Below are positions 1-8,547 of a stretch of DNA of 64,000 nucleotides, one piece after another. The position numbers were made by a program, and so were the translations under genes. The DNA is from JBAXBF01 sp034429745 (GTDB taxonomy: Bacteria; Chloroflexota; Anaerolineae; Anaerolineales; DRKV01): the NCBI GenBank assembly GCA_034429745.1, contig DAOUFY010000014.1:26046-90045 (forward strand). The letters run 5' to 3'. Numbering within the stretch: position 1 is the stretch's first letter; the number at the start of each line of letters is the position of its first letter. The notes under the pieces were generated by a model. It made no database searches, was not told where the DNA came from, and worked only from the letters and a program-made list of their open reading frames with translations.

Positions 1-552
1 CTTACGGAAGGCTATGTGATCTCCGGCCTACCAGAAACCTGGCGCCTGATTGGAAATGGCGCTGTACTAGGGATTCCGATCCCAATTCTCATCTTTGCTG
101 CTTGTGCGGGTGTTATGGCGCTCTTGCTTAATCGAACACCATTTGGCAAGCAGGTTTATCTTATTGGCTCTAACCCAACCGCCTGTACTTTCTCCGGTGT
201 GAATAACCGCAAGGTGCTGTTTTACACTTATGTGATCTCCGGCATATTTTCCGGAATTGCCTCAATGGTGATGATTTCGCGTTTCAATTCTGCTAAAGCA
301 GATTACGGTGAATCCTACCTGCTGTTAACAATTTTATCAGCAGTGTTGGGCGGAGTAGATGCAGCCGGCGGTTTTGGAAAAGTATCGGAAGTGGTCGTTT
401 CATTGATCATTTTGCAGATGATTTCCAGTGGATTGAATTTAATGGGCATCAGCAACTTCTTTACTTTGGCATTATGGGGAACAGTGCTGATCCTTGTTAT
501 GGTGATTAAATTTCTGATTGACAGTTATGTGCAAAAGAGGCAGGCAGTATGA
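1..552 (+). CDS. sugar ABC transporter permease (RbsC/XylH type), 3' part
   Basis: The reading frame is open from the first base, so the N-terminus lies outside the window; about 183 C-terminal residues are present. They hold several hydrophobic segments and the RbsC-like stretch YGESYLLLTILSAVLGG followed by a Gly-rich loop, which is typical of the inner-membrane permease of ribose/xylose-type (CUT2) ABC importers. The gene overlaps the following xylulokinase by an ATGA, so the two are translationally coupled. That coupling suggests the sugar is xylose or another pentose/pentulose, but the substrate is inferred from context only. The ATPase and binding protein must lie upstream, outside the window. 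Confidence 0.85.
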   Translation, partial: LTEGYVISGLPETWRLIGNGAVLGIPIPILIFAACAGVMALLLNRTPFGKQVYLIGSNPTACTFSGVNNRKVLFYTYVISGIFSGIASMVMISRFNSAKADYGESYLLLTILSAVLGGVDAAGGFGKVSEVVVSLIILQMISSGLNLMGISNFFTLALWGTVLILVMVIKFLIDSYVQKRQAV

Positions 553-2063
553 GCACCTTAATGGGTATTGATTTAGGGACAACCAGTCTAAAAGTGAGTA
601 TATTCTCAGAAAAAGGTGAGCTGCTGGCATCCCAATCGCGAGAATATCCCATTCTAGTGCCGCAGGATGGTTATGCCGAGCAGGACGCTCAAGCATGGTG
701 GGAAGGGTTCATTAGTGCTTGCCAAACTTTAAGCAAAGAGCATGCAGAAGCTTTTTCGCAAGTGGCAGGCATTGGGCTTTGCGGTCAGATGCATACCCAA
801 GTGTACCTAGATGAACATGACCAAATTCTGCGGACAGCAATTACTTGGATGGATCAGCGTTCAGCAGGAATTGTTGAGCGGATTAAGCAGGATGCCCAAG
901 CTCGCGAATTGATCTTTCGCGAAACATCTAATGATATTACAACTACTTATACCGCACCGCAGGTCAAATGGGTGCAGGAAAATCAGCCCGAAGTATGGAA
1001 AAAAGTACGCCATATCCTTGTTGCAAAGGATTTCCTGAAATACAAGCTGACGGGTGTTATGGCAACCGACTACGCTGAAGCTAGCGGCACGTTGGTTTTT
1101 GATGTGCAAAAGGAAGCTTGGTCGGAAGAAGCTTTTCGATTCTTTGGCATTCCTCAACCATTTTTTCCGGTTGTACTGCCTTCAGATGAAATCATCGGCA
1201 AGGTTTCTGAGGAAGTCAGCCATTTAACTGGTTTAAAAAGCGGTATTCCGGTGGTGAACGGTAGCTCAGACAACTCTGCTTCTGCATTAGGGGCAGGCAT
1301 GGTGGAACCAGGTCAGGTTACCTTGATTATCGGCACTGCAGGGGTAATTACCGTCTGCTCCGATAAACCGTTGTTGGATACCTATCACCGCGTTTTATGC
1401 TGGCATTACTGTTTGCGGCGGCATTGGGCAACTTTGGGGATTATGCAAACTGCCGGCGAGTCGCTGGAATGGTTTAAGAATGCTTTCGATCAGCAAGAGG
1501 GTCCGCAGCAAATTTCTGGTGATATTTTCAACCGCTACAATCAAGCTGCCCAAAGTGTTCCTGAGGGTAGCGATGGGCTGATCTTTTTACCTTACCTAAA
1601 CGGCGAGCGTACTCCTTATTGGGACCCAAGCGCGCGAGGCGTATTTTTTGGGATTAATCTTAAGACTACAAAAGCCCACTTTGTACGCGCTATTATGGAA
1701 GGCGTTTCTTTTGCTTTGCGCAATAATATCGAGACAGTTGAATCATTGGGGATTAAGATTAACGAGGTGCGCGCCGTTGGCGGCGGTTTGAAAAGCCCTG
1801 TGTGGCTTGAAATTCTTGGCAAAATTCTCAAAAGACCCATTGCAACGGTCTCAGTGCAGGATACTGCCAACTTAGGCAACATTTTGCTTTGCGGCCATGC
1901 CTTGGGGCTTTATCCATCCTATGAGGAAGCGGTAGCTAAGATGGTTTCAACCGATAAAATGGTGAATTTCCCGCACGGTTCTGATTGCTACGAACGGCAA
2001 TACCCCATTTTTTTGGGTTTATATCAACAGCTGAAGCCACTTTATGAAAAAGCTGCAGAATAA
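549..2063 (+). CDS. xylB: xylulokinase (FGGY carbohydrate kinase)
   Basis: This 504-residue protein has the normal length for FGGY kinases, which phosphorylate a sugar with ATP in the cytoplasm; for XylB the product is xylulose 5-phosphate. The N-terminus carries the phosphate-binding GIDLGTTSLKV, a GLCGQMH substrate loop lies near residue 78, and the C-terminal actin-like half has the RAVGGGLKSPVW adenosine-binding motif. The closest family by these motifs is xylulokinase. A related pentulose kinase is possible, because the transporter's sugar is unknown. The start overlaps the permease stop by four bases. The gap of 59 bases to the next gene contains no obvious terminator. Confidence 0.85.
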   Translation: MSTLMGIDLGTTSLKVSIFSEKGELLASQSREYPILVPQDGYAEQDAQAWWEGFISACQTLSKEHAEAFSQVAGIGLCGQMHTQVYLDEHDQILRTAITWMDQRSAGIVERIKQDAQARELIFRETSNDITTTYTAPQVKWVQENQPEVWKKVRHILVAKDFLKYKLTGVMATDYAEASGTLVFDVQKEAWSEEAFRFFGIPQPFFPVVLPSDEIIGKVSEEVSHLTGLKSGIPVVNGSSDNSASALGAGMVEPGQVTLIIGTAGVITVCSDKPLLDTYHRVLCWHYCLRRHWATLGIMQTAGESLEWFKNAFDQQEGPQQISGDIFNRYNQAAQSVPEGSDGLIFLPYLNGERTPYWDPSARGVFFGINLKTTKAHFVRAIMEGVSFALRNNIETVESLGIKINEVRAVGGGLKSPVWLEILGKILKRPIATVSVQDTANLGNILLCGHALGLYPSYEEAVAKMVSTDKMVNFPHGSDCYERQYPIFLGLYQQLKPLYEKAAE

Positions 2064-2122
2064 CGGAGCGGATCGGCGACAACAGTTTTATAAACATGGT
2101 TAGTGCATGAGAGAAAATTGCA

Positions 2123-3787
2123 ATGTCTATTCAGGAAGAAGCTGCAAGATGGTATAACCAAGTCTATCGCAAATCGGTGGAAAAATTTCCAGAGCGCAAA
2201 CCGCGCTTCAGTACCTCATTTGGAGAAGAAATTGCTCCTCTCTACTACCCTCAAGCTGAAGGAGAAGAGGCGAGCCGTCTCTATATGGAAAAGTTGGGCT
2301 TTCCCGGCGAGTACCCTTACACGCGTGGCGTACAACCGACAATGTACCGCAGCCGTTTATGGACAATGCGCCAGTACGCTGGTTTTGGTACAGCCGCAGA
2401 AGCCAACCAACGGTTTAAGTATCTGTTGGAACAGGGGCAAACCGGGCTTTCAATCGCTTTCGATTTGCCAACCCAGATCGGCTACGATTCGGATCATCCA
2501 ATGGCGGATGGCGAGGTAGGCAGGGTTGGCGTAGCCATTGATACATTGCGGGATATGGAGTGCTTGTTTGAGGGCATCCCTCTCGATAAAGTGTCAACGT
2601 CAATGACTATCAACACGACTGCTTCGATCCTTTTAGCTATGGTTATTGCGGTAGCAGAAAAGCAGGGCGTTTCACCGGCTGCCCTGGAGGGAACGATACA
2701 AAACGACATCCTCAAGGAGTATATTGCCCGCGGTACATATCGGTTTCCCCCAAAGCCGAGCATGCGCTTGATCACCGATATTTTAGCTTACTGTTCAAAA
2801 GAAGTGCCAAAATGGAATTCCATCTCGATTTCTGGGTATCACATTCGCGAGGCTGGCAGCAACGCGGTGCAGGAGGTGGCTTTTACGCTGGCAGATGGCA
2901 TCGCTTATGTAGAAGCTGCCATTAAAGCGGGTTTGGCAGTGGATAGTTTTGCACCGCGTCTCTCGTTCTTCTTTGCTGCTCATAATAATTTGCTTGAGGA
3001 AGTGGCAAAATTCCGCGCTGCCCGCAGGTTGTGGGCGAAGATTATGAAAGAGCGGTTCAATGCAGGTCCAAAATCCCAAGTGTTGCGGTTTCACACACAG
3101 ACTGCCGGCTCAACACTCACAGCACAGCAGCCGGATAACAATATTGTTCGTGTGGCTATTCAGACGCTGGCAGCTGTATTGGGGGGCACGCAATCGCTGC
3201 ATACCAACTCACGTGACGAAGCCCTTTCTTTGCCTGCTGAAGATAGCGTGCGCATTGCCCTGCGTACTCAGCAGATTGTGGCATATGAAAGCGGGGTGGC
3301 GGATACCATTGATCCTCTAGCCGGCTCTTATGCTGTGGAACATCTCACTGATCTAATTGAAGAGAAGGCTGCCGCTTATATTGCTCATATTGATGAGCTA
3401 GGAGGGATGGTTGAAGCAATCGAAAGCGGCTATGTACAGCGCGAAATTCAAAAGAGTTCTTATCAAGTTCAGAAAGCGATAGAATCAGGTGAGATGGTTG
3501 TCGTGGGTTTGAATAAGTTCCAGATAGAGGAAGAACCGCCTGAAAATATTATGCGATTAGACCCAGCTATCCAAGAAGCACAGATCGCAAGCATACAGCG
3601 CGTGAAAGCCGAACGCGACAAAAAAGAAGTGGAGCGCACTCTTGCAGCAGTAAGAGCCGCTGCCGCTTCTACGGAAAACCTGATGCCGCATATTCTCGCC
3701 GCTGTGAAAGCTTATGCCACGTTGGGTGAGATCGTAGATGAGCTGAAGGCGGTTTTTGGTGAACATAAAGAAACGATAATATTATAA
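2123..3787 (+). CDS. methylmalonyl-CoA mutase, catalytic (large) subunit
   Basis: The 554-residue protein is the acyl-CoA-binding TIM-barrel half of a B12-dependent acyl-CoA mutase. The B12 domain is a separate gene directly downstream, the two-gene arrangement seen in many archaea and some bacteria. Signature stretches are RGVQPTMYRSRLWTMRQYAG near residue 73, GLSIAFDLPTQIGYDSDHP, GTIQNDILKEY and SGYHIREAGSNA. A Tyr occupies the TMY position that is Tyr in methylmalonyl-CoA mutase and Ile in 2-hydroxyisobutyryl-CoA mutase, which supports (R)-methylmalonyl-CoA/succinyl-CoA interconversion. Neighbouring MeaB and epimerase support the same call. The ribosome-binding site is weak. Confidence 0.9.
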   Translation: MSIQEEAARWYNQVYRKSVEKFPERKPRFSTSFGEEIAPLYYPQAEGEEASRLYMEKLGFPGEYPYTRGVQPTMYRSRLWTMRQYAGFGTAAEANQRFKYLLEQGQTGLSIAFDLPTQIGYDSDHPMADGEVGRVGVAIDTLRDMECLFEGIPLDKVSTSMTINTTASILLAMVIAVAEKQGVSPAALEGTIQNDILKEYIARGTYRFPPKPSMRLITDILAYCSKEVPKWNSISISGYHIREAGSNAVQEVAFTLADGIAYVEAAIKAGLAVDSFAPRLSFFFAAHNNLLEEVAKFRAARRLWAKIMKERFNAGPKSQVLRFHTQTAGSTLTAQQPDNNIVRVAIQTLAAVLGGTQSLHTNSRDEALSLPAEDSVRIALRTQQIVAYESGVADTIDPLAGSYAVEHLTDLIEEKAAAYIAHIDELGGMVEAIESGYVQREIQKSSYQVQKAIESGEMVVVGLNKFQIEEEPPENIMRLDPAIQEAQIASIQRVKAERDKKEVERTLAAVRAAAASTENLMPHILAAVKAYATLGEIVDELKAVFGEHKETIIL

Positions 3788-3794
3788 AAGGCTT

Positions 3795-4205
3795 ATGGAA
3801 AAGAAAATACGCGTTCTTATAGCCAAACCCGGCTTGGATGGGCACGATCGCGGTGCTAAATTCATCGCACAGGCATTGCGCGATGCCGGTATGGAAGTTA
3901 TTTATACCGGCTTGCGCCAGACTCCAGCCTCGATTGTAGCGGCTGCCATTCAAGAGGATGTTGATGCCATTGGGCTTTCCATTCTTTCCGGTGCGCATAA
4001 CACCCTGCTGCCGCGGGTAGCGCAACTGTTGAAAGAAAACGGCGCAGAGGACATTCTGCTCTTTGGCGGTGGAGTAATCCCTGCAGAGGATATTCCCTTC
4101 TTAAAAGAGCATGGGATACAAGAGGTCTTTACCCCGGGCGCATCCAGCAGCGAGATCATCGAGTTTATTCGCACCCATGTGCGCCGCAAGCGCAGCGATG
4201 AATAA
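3795..4205 (+). CDS. methylmalonyl-CoA mutase, cobalamin-binding (small) subunit
   Basis: The 136-residue protein is a stand-alone B12-binding Rossmann domain that supplies adenosylcobalamin to the large subunit encoded seven bases upstream. It contains the full base-off binding set: DGHDRG (the lower axial ligand is His17), GLSILSGAH around residue 57, and the LFGGGVIP glycine-rich motif. Its length matches other separate mutase small subunits. Its last eight bases overlap the start of the GTPase chaperone gene, indicating a coupled operon. Confidence 0.93.
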   Translation: MEKKIRVLIAKPGLDGHDRGAKFIAQALRDAGMEVIYTGLRQTPASIVAAAIQEDVDAIGLSILSGAHNTLLPRVAQLLKENGAEDILLFGGGVIPAEDIPFLKEHGIQEVFTPGASSSEIIEFIRTHVRRKRSDE

Positions 4206-5151
4206 AGATGATTTTTTTCTGCCGAATGGCAAGCTTAATACCCGCCAATTGGCGCGCTTTATCTCATTGATCGAAAATAATCCCCAAGAAGCCCAAGCTG
4301 CTTTGGCGCAGCTGTATTGTGAAAATCATCAAGCTTTGTTGTTGGGCATCACTGGTCCGCCAGGGGTTGGCAAGAGCACCTTAACAGATGGATTAATTGC
4401 CCATTACCGAGCATTGGATAAAAAGGTGGCAGTCATTGCTGTAGATGCAAGCTCACCCTTTACTGGGGGAGCTATTTTGGGCGATCGCATTCGCATGTCT
4501 TCACATGCCACTGATGCAGAGGTCTTCATCCGCAGTATGGGCAATCGCGGCAATTTGGGCGGATTAGCACCCGCTACCATGGATGTGATGAATCTGCTTA
4601 CTTCCGTTGGCTTTGATGTGGTGCTGATTGAAACGGTAGGTGTTGGACAAACCGAAGTGGATATTATGCACTTAGTAGATACAGTGCTCTTAGTGCTTAT
4701 GCCCGGGTTGGGAGATGAAGTTCAAGCTCTGAAAGCCGGCGTGATGGAGATCGCAGATATTTTTGTCATCAACAAAGCTGATAAACCCGGCGCACAGCAG
4801 CTGCAATCAGAAATTTCCATGCTGCTGAACTTAAAACAGGAACGGCTGACATGGACCCCGCCAATTGTTGAAACTATTGCGACCGAAACGCGCGGCATAG
4901 AAGCGTTGACAGCTGCAATTTCCCGACATAGTGAATACCTAAACTCTCACCAAGCAGAAGAAAAACGACGTAAAAAGCAGCATCGGTTTCAGCGTATGGT
5001 GCAGCAAAAACTTTTTAACCTTGCTTTACGCTTTCTGCAAGATAATCAAGCTTATCAGCAATGGGCGCAAGAGGCAAGTACAGCGGCTGTCAACCCTTAC
5101 GCTGCCATGCAAGATTTTGAAAACCATATCATATTAAGATGGGAGGTTTAA
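4198..5151 (+). CDS. meaB: methylmalonyl-CoA mutase-associated GTPase (MeaB/ArgK family)
   Basis: This 317-residue G3E-family P-loop GTPase loads and protects the adenosylcobalamin cofactor of methylmalonyl-CoA mutase. The Walker A is GITGPPGVGKST at residues 50-61, followed by VAVIAVDASSPFTGGAILGD, the switch motif ETVGVGQTEVD, and NKAD for guanine specificity. The ATG at 4198 was chosen because it overlaps the upstream stop by eight bases and begins the family-like N-terminus. An in-frame ATG at 4111 would run deep into the mutase small subunit. The C-terminal helical dimerisation arm is present, so the gene appears intact. Confidence 0.92.
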   Translation: MNKDDFFLPNGKLNTRQLARFISLIENNPQEAQAALAQLYCENHQALLLGITGPPGVGKSTLTDGLIAHYRALDKKVAVIAVDASSPFTGGAILGDRIRMSSHATDAEVFIRSMGNRGNLGGLAPATMDVMNLLTSVGFDVVLIETVGVGQTEVDIMHLVDTVLLVLMPGLGDEVQALKAGVMEIADIFVINKADKPGAQQLQSEISMLLNLKQERLTWTPPIVETIATETRGIEALTAAISRHSEYLNSHQAEEKRRKKQHRFQRMVQQKLFNLALRFLQDNQAYQQWAQEASTAAVNPYAAMQDFENHIILRWEV

Positions 5152-5152
5152 A

Positions 5153-5563
5153 ATGGCGGTTAAAAAAATCAATCATATTGGTATTGCGGTTGAAAGCATT
5201 GCAGAGGTTGTGAAATTTTATAAAGAAAGCCTAGGGTTGAGTGTAGAAGGAGAAGAAGAAGTCACCGAACAAAAAGTCAAGGTCGTTTTTTTACCATTAG
5301 GTGAAACTCGGCTGGAATTGCTGGAACCTACTGCAGAAGATAGTCCGGTAAAAAAGTTTTTAGAAACGAAAGGTCCCGGAGTACATCACCTTGCTTTCGA
5401 TGTAGATGATATTGAAGCAGAATTAGCGCGCCTAAAGGAGCAGGGGGCGCGTCTCATTGATGAAAAACCGCGCCGTGGGGCTCATGGAACAAAAATTGCG
5501 TTTATCCATCCGAAGGAATCAAAGGGCGTATTAGTAGAGCTTACAGAACAAAATCATGGCTAA
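5153..5563 (+). CDS. mce: methylmalonyl-CoA epimerase (VOC/glyoxalase fold)
   Basis: This 136-residue protein has two beta-alpha-beta-beta-beta modules of the vicinal-oxygen-chelate fold. It begins KKINHIGIAVES with the first metal-ligand His at position 8, and the second half has the GVHHLAFDVDD motif, a conserved Glu near the end, and the GTKIAFIHPKE stretch. It converts (S)- to (R)-methylmalonyl-CoA, the substrate of the mutase encoded upstream. A GGGAGG ribosome-binding site lies just before the ATG, which is one base after the meaB stop. The operon can therefore complete propionyl-CoA to succinyl-CoA conversion, except for the carboxylase, which is not in this window. Confidence 0.92.
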   Translation: MAVKKINHIGIAVESIAEVVKFYKESLGLSVEGEEEVTEQKVKVVFLPLGETRLELLEPTAEDSPVKKFLETKGPGVHHLAFDVDDIEAELARLKEQGARLIDEKPRRGAHGTKIAFIHPKESKGVLVELTEQNHG

Positions 5564-5575
5564 GTGGGTGAATCT

Positions 5576-6190
5576 ATGACTCAACCTTATATTATTGGTC
5601 GTTTGCTGCGGGCAAGCACAACCAGCTTCGTTGTTGGCTGCCAAGCTGGACAGCTTTCTATGCCTGCCCTAGGCGCGTTGGTGCGCGTGCCGGTGGAAGA
5701 TGACTACCAAGTCTATGGAATCGTTCAGGATATTCATATTGACGACGACGGGTTGGTACGACAGTTAGTAACTGCAGCTCAGGTGGATGATTCTGTCATT
5801 GCCGATAATCGTTTTAACCGCAACGTTCCAATTGAGATGAGCGCCTTAGCAGTCGGTTACCGACACGGGGAAGAAATCTCACATTTGCTGCCGCCTCGCC
5901 CTCCCCTAAGTTTGGATGCCATTTACCTGTGCGATGATGAAGAAATTCGTGCTTTTACTAGCAGCCCGCGCTTTGGCTATTTTCGTCATTTGCTGCGGAT
6001 GAAGGATGCGCCTTTAGCAGAGGTGTTAGCTGCACATTTCAAACTAGTGATTCAAGCCCAGCGTCAATCAAACCCACAATGGGTTAAAGCCGCGGTTCAG
6101 GAGATGATCACGCTTCTAAGAGATGACTACGCCACGTTAAGTTCTGTACTGAGTGCCTTAGGGGATGCATTGCCCTTTGATTTAAGTTAA
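5576..6190 (+). CDS. HAS-barrel-like protein of unknown function
   Basis: A 204-residue soluble protein. The N-terminal 65 residues (YIIGRLLRASTTSFVVGC, then ALGALVRVP and VYGIVQDIHI) look like the small beta-barrel at the N-terminus of HerA-type proteins (HAS barrel). No ATPase domain follows. The rest is helical with several acidic patches and no motif I recognise. A GTG at 5564 is also in frame, but the ATG at 5576 has the more usual spacing from the GGGTGA preceding it. The gene begins 12 bases after the epimerase stop, so it is probably the last gene of the methylmalonyl-CoA operon. Its function is unknown, and the domain call is by pattern only. Confidence 0.7.
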   Translation: MTQPYIIGRLLRASTTSFVVGCQAGQLSMPALGALVRVPVEDDYQVYGIVQDIHIDDDGLVRQLVTAAQVDDSVIADNRFNRNVPIEMSALAVGYRHGEEISHLLPPRPPLSLDAIYLCDDEEIRAFTSSPRFGYFRHLLRMKDAPLAEVLAAHFKLVIQAQRQSNPQWVKAAVQEMITLLRDDYATLSSVLSALGDALPFDLS

Positions 6191-6226
6191 TGTTGATTAG
6201 TTAATAAATTCAAAAGGAGACAAAAT

Positions 6227-6598
6227 ATGACGCAGGAGAGGGCTCAAATAATTAATCATCGAGGCAAAGAGGTAGTTTGTATTGATTTGACGCAGCTTAA
6301 TAGCAATAATGATATTTCTGTCATCCTTGATGAGGCTGCAGCATTGATCCGAACAGGTGCTTTGCATAGCAAATTGATTATGACCGACGTAACAAAGGCA
6401 AAATATACCAAAGAGACTGCTGAGCTCATGAAAGATTTCACCTCAAAGAATACGGATTACGTAAAGGCTTCGGCAGTAGTAGGTGCTGAAGGAGTGCAGC
6501 TTATCCTAATGCAGACAATTATCTTCCTAACCCGGCGAGAATTAAAAACCTTCGATAACCGTGAAGCGGCGCTAGATTGGCTAGTGTCAGTAGCATAG
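6227..6598 (+). CDS. STAS/SpoIIAA-like small protein
   Basis: A 123-residue protein preceded by a good AAAGGAG ribosome-binding site. The order of elements matches the SpoIIAA-like/STAS group: an N-terminal strand with a conserved Asp, LIMTDVTKAKYTKETAELMK, the YVKASAVVGAEG loop, then a C-terminal FDNREAALDWLV. Proteins of this group often bind small molecules or act as regulatory partners. No cognate anti-sigma factor is nearby, so the role is open. It is followed by a long intergenic region rich in hairpins, so it probably ends the transcription unit. Confidence 0.75.
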   Translation: MTQERAQIINHRGKEVVCIDLTQLNSNNDISVILDEAAALIRTGALHSKLIMTDVTKAKYTKETAELMKDFTSKNTDYVKASAVVGAEGVQLILMQTIIFLTRRELKTFDNREAALDWLVSVA

Positions 6599-6599
6599 A

Positions 6600-6815
6600 G
6601 GAGTGTGTCCTCACCGCCGGCCCCTACCCTAGGAGTGGATCGGGGAAGTCCTCATAATCCCTGACCGTTCTCCTAGAGCAGGAGAACGGATATGTAACTT
6701 CCTTCCCTCATTTTAGGAGAAGAGCCGTTGATGTGGGCAGAGAGGTTCAACCTTTCTCCCGGCTCCTTTCCTAAGACAGGAAAGGGGAGAGGTACTTTCT
6801 TCTCCTATGCGTGGA
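6600..6815. repeat. hairpin-rich intergenic repeat remnant
   Basis: No coding signal is visible here. The stretch contains two compact perfect hairpins. The first, at 6665-6689, has ten-base arms (CCGTTCTCCT / AGGAGAACGG) around a five-base loop. The second, at 6765-6785, has eight-base arms (CCTTTCCT / AGGAAAGG) around AAGAC. The pyrimidine-rich arm, short A/G loop and purine-rich arm, together with phrases such as CTCACC, CCGGC and GGGGAGAGG, resemble the tandem units at 10682-11046. I read it as a degenerate copy of the same palindromic repeat family. The rest of the 6599-7010 gap holds the promoter region of the next gene. Confidence 0.55.
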
Positions 6816-6842
6816 CACGGGGAGCTAAGATGGGTTAATGTG

Positions 6843-6904
6843 TGTCTTTATAAGACAATTATTTTTCTTGATAATGGTTTATAATTTGATATATGTGATA
6901 CAAT
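6843..6904 (+). promoter_or_regulatory. putative promoter region of the ammonia-lyase gene with upstream inverted repeat
   Basis: An AT-rich stretch holds an extended -10 element (TGATACAAT, 6896-6904). It has no convincing -35, as is usual for extended -10 promoters. A 15-bp inverted repeat (TGTCTT-TAT-AAGACA, 6843-6857) lies about 40 bases upstream and could be an activator or repressor site. The distance to the ATG at 7011 leaves a 5' untranslated region of roughly 100 bases with no riboswitch pattern I recognise. Confidence 0.35.
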
Positions 6905-7010
6905 ATTACAATTCTGGTTATGCAAAATTAAAGCTTTGCTCCTGCAAGATGCTTCATGGGATAGGATAAATGAAGAGGATAATTCCAATCGAAATGTTTA
7001 ATGAGGAAAT

Positions 7011-8534
7011 ATGACAATAATTTTAGATGGTTCATCTTTGACTATTGATAAGTTAGTACGCATTGCCCGACATGGTGAGCAGGTGAGTCTTCACCCGGAT
7101 AGTCTTGCCCGCATTCAACGCTGCCGCGAGATGTTGGAAGAGAAGATCAATGCTCATGAGATCATGTATGGCGTCAATACCGGCATTGGCGAATTTTCAG
7201 AAGTGGTGCTTACAGATGAGCAAGTGCAGCAGTTTCAACGCTACTTGATTTACAACCACGCCGCGGGGATTGGTGATCCGGCTCCCTTGGAGTATGTGCG
7301 CGCAGCTATGGCAACCCGCATTAACGTTCATGCTCATGGAAACTCCGGCTGTCGGCCGGAAATTACTTTAACCTTAGTTGAGATGCTGAACAAGGGAGTA
7401 ACGCCGGTTGTTTGTCAAAAAGGCTCTGTGGGTGCCTGCGGCGATCTGGCGCCGATGGCTCAATTGGCTTTACTGCTTATGGGTGAGGGAGAAGCTTATT
7501 ATCAAGGCGAGCGCATGCCGGGTAAGGTGGCTATGGAAAGGGCAGGAATTCCGATCCCCGGTTTGGCTGCCCGTGACGGTTTAGCGACCATTAACGGTTC
7601 CACTTTGCTTACTTCAATGAGCGCTTTGCATCTCTATGATATGGATCGCTGGCTGCGGCAAGCAGAGATCGCTTGTGCCATGAGTCTTGAAGCTTTGCTA
7701 GCAAATCTCAAACCCTATGACGTGCGCGTGCATGAAGCCCGCGGCTTCGCCGGCGCAATACGCAGTGCAAAGGCAATCATGCAATGCATTGAAGGCAGCG
7801 ATTTGCTCAGCGGCAAGATGAAGACAAAAGTCCAAGACGCCTATTCCATGCGTTCTTCTCCGCAAGTGATAGGTGCAGCACGAGATGCTATCGCCTACGC
7901 AAAATCGCAGGTTGAAATTGAGCTGAACGGTGTTGGCGACAACCCGATCTTTTTGCCTGAATACAAGCTGACTCTAACCGGCGCAAATTTTCAAGGTTCC
8001 CCTGTTTCTCTGCCCATGGATATGGCAGGGGCTGCAATAACGATGGTATGTGTGCTTTCTGAACGGCGTCTTAACCGCTTAACGAACCCGGCATTGAGTG
8101 TAGGATTACCAGCCTTTCTAACCAAAGGCGCGGGCATGTTCTCTGGTTTAATGCTTAGCCAATATACGGCAGATATGCTTATTGTCGAGCAGCGCATCCT
8201 CTCAGCGCCGGCAAGCATTGGCTCTATTCCAGCTGCAGCCGATCAGGAGGATTTCGTCTCGATGGGGATGAATACTGCGATTAAGAATGCCCAAATTTTA
8301 GAAAATGCTTACGGCATCCTAGGCATTGAATTTATGGCGGCTGCCCAAGCACTGGATTTCCGTGAATTTACTCCCGGACGGGGTGTACAAACAGCCAAGC
8401 AGGTCATTCGCCGTTATGTTCCTCATTTAGATGAAGACCGTCCCTTATATATTGATCACAATCGCATGATGGCGCTCGTAAAATCGGGTGAGATCTTGGA
8501 AGAGGTGGAAAAAGTCGTCGGCAGCTTAGCTTAA
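7011..8534 (+). CDS. HutH-like aromatic amino acid ammonia-lyase with Ala-Cys-Gly MIO triad
   Basis: The 507-residue protein has the length and architecture of the histidine/phenylalanine/tyrosine ammonia-lyase family, which deaminates an aromatic amino acid using a self-made MIO electrophile. The motif is GSVGACGDLAP, with Ala142-Cys143-Gly144 in place of the usual Ala-Ser-Gly. MYGVNTGIGEF, NGSTLLTSM, GVGDNPIF and the QEDFVSMG motif are all present. Around the selectivity position it reads YNHAAGIG, close to the Ser-His of histidine lyases, but QED is followed by Phe where histidine lyases usually have His. The substrate is therefore uncertain. The convergent cyclodeaminase favours histidine, although hutU and hutI are not in the window. 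A GAGG precedes the start. Confidence 0.85.
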   Translation: MTIILDGSSLTIDKLVRIARHGEQVSLHPDSLARIQRCREMLEEKINAHEIMYGVNTGIGEFSEVVLTDEQVQQFQRYLIYNHAAGIGDPAPLEYVRAAMATRINVHAHGNSGCRPEITLTLVEMLNKGVTPVVCQKGSVGACGDLAPMAQLALLLMGEGEAYYQGERMPGKVAMERAGIPIPGLAARDGLATINGSTLLTSMSALHLYDMDRWLRQAEIACAMSLEALLANLKPYDVRVHEARGFAGAIRSAKAIMQCIEGSDLLSGKMKTKVQDAYSMRSSPQVIGAARDAIAYAKSQVEIELNGVGDNPIFLPEYKLTLTGANFQGSPVSLPMDMAGAAITMVCVLSERRLNRLTNPALSVGLPAFLTKGAGMFSGLMLSQYTADMLIVEQRILSAPASIGSIPAAADQEDFVSMGMNTAIKNAQILENAYGILGIEFMAAAQALDFREFTPGRGVQTAKQVIRRYVPHLDEDRPLYIDHNRMMALVKSGEILEEVEKVVGSLA

Positions 8535-8547
8535 TTCCATGCAGCAG

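Noticed and set aside
2123..3787. 2-hydroxyisobutyryl-CoA mutase as the identity of the large subunit
   Set aside because: The Tyr typical of methylmalonyl-CoA mutase is kept where that enzyme has Ile, and MeaB and epimerase are adjacent.
4111..4197. Longer N-terminus for MeaB from an earlier ATG
   Set aside because: It would overlap the mutase small subunit by 95 bases and gives unconserved, Ala/Ser-rich residues.
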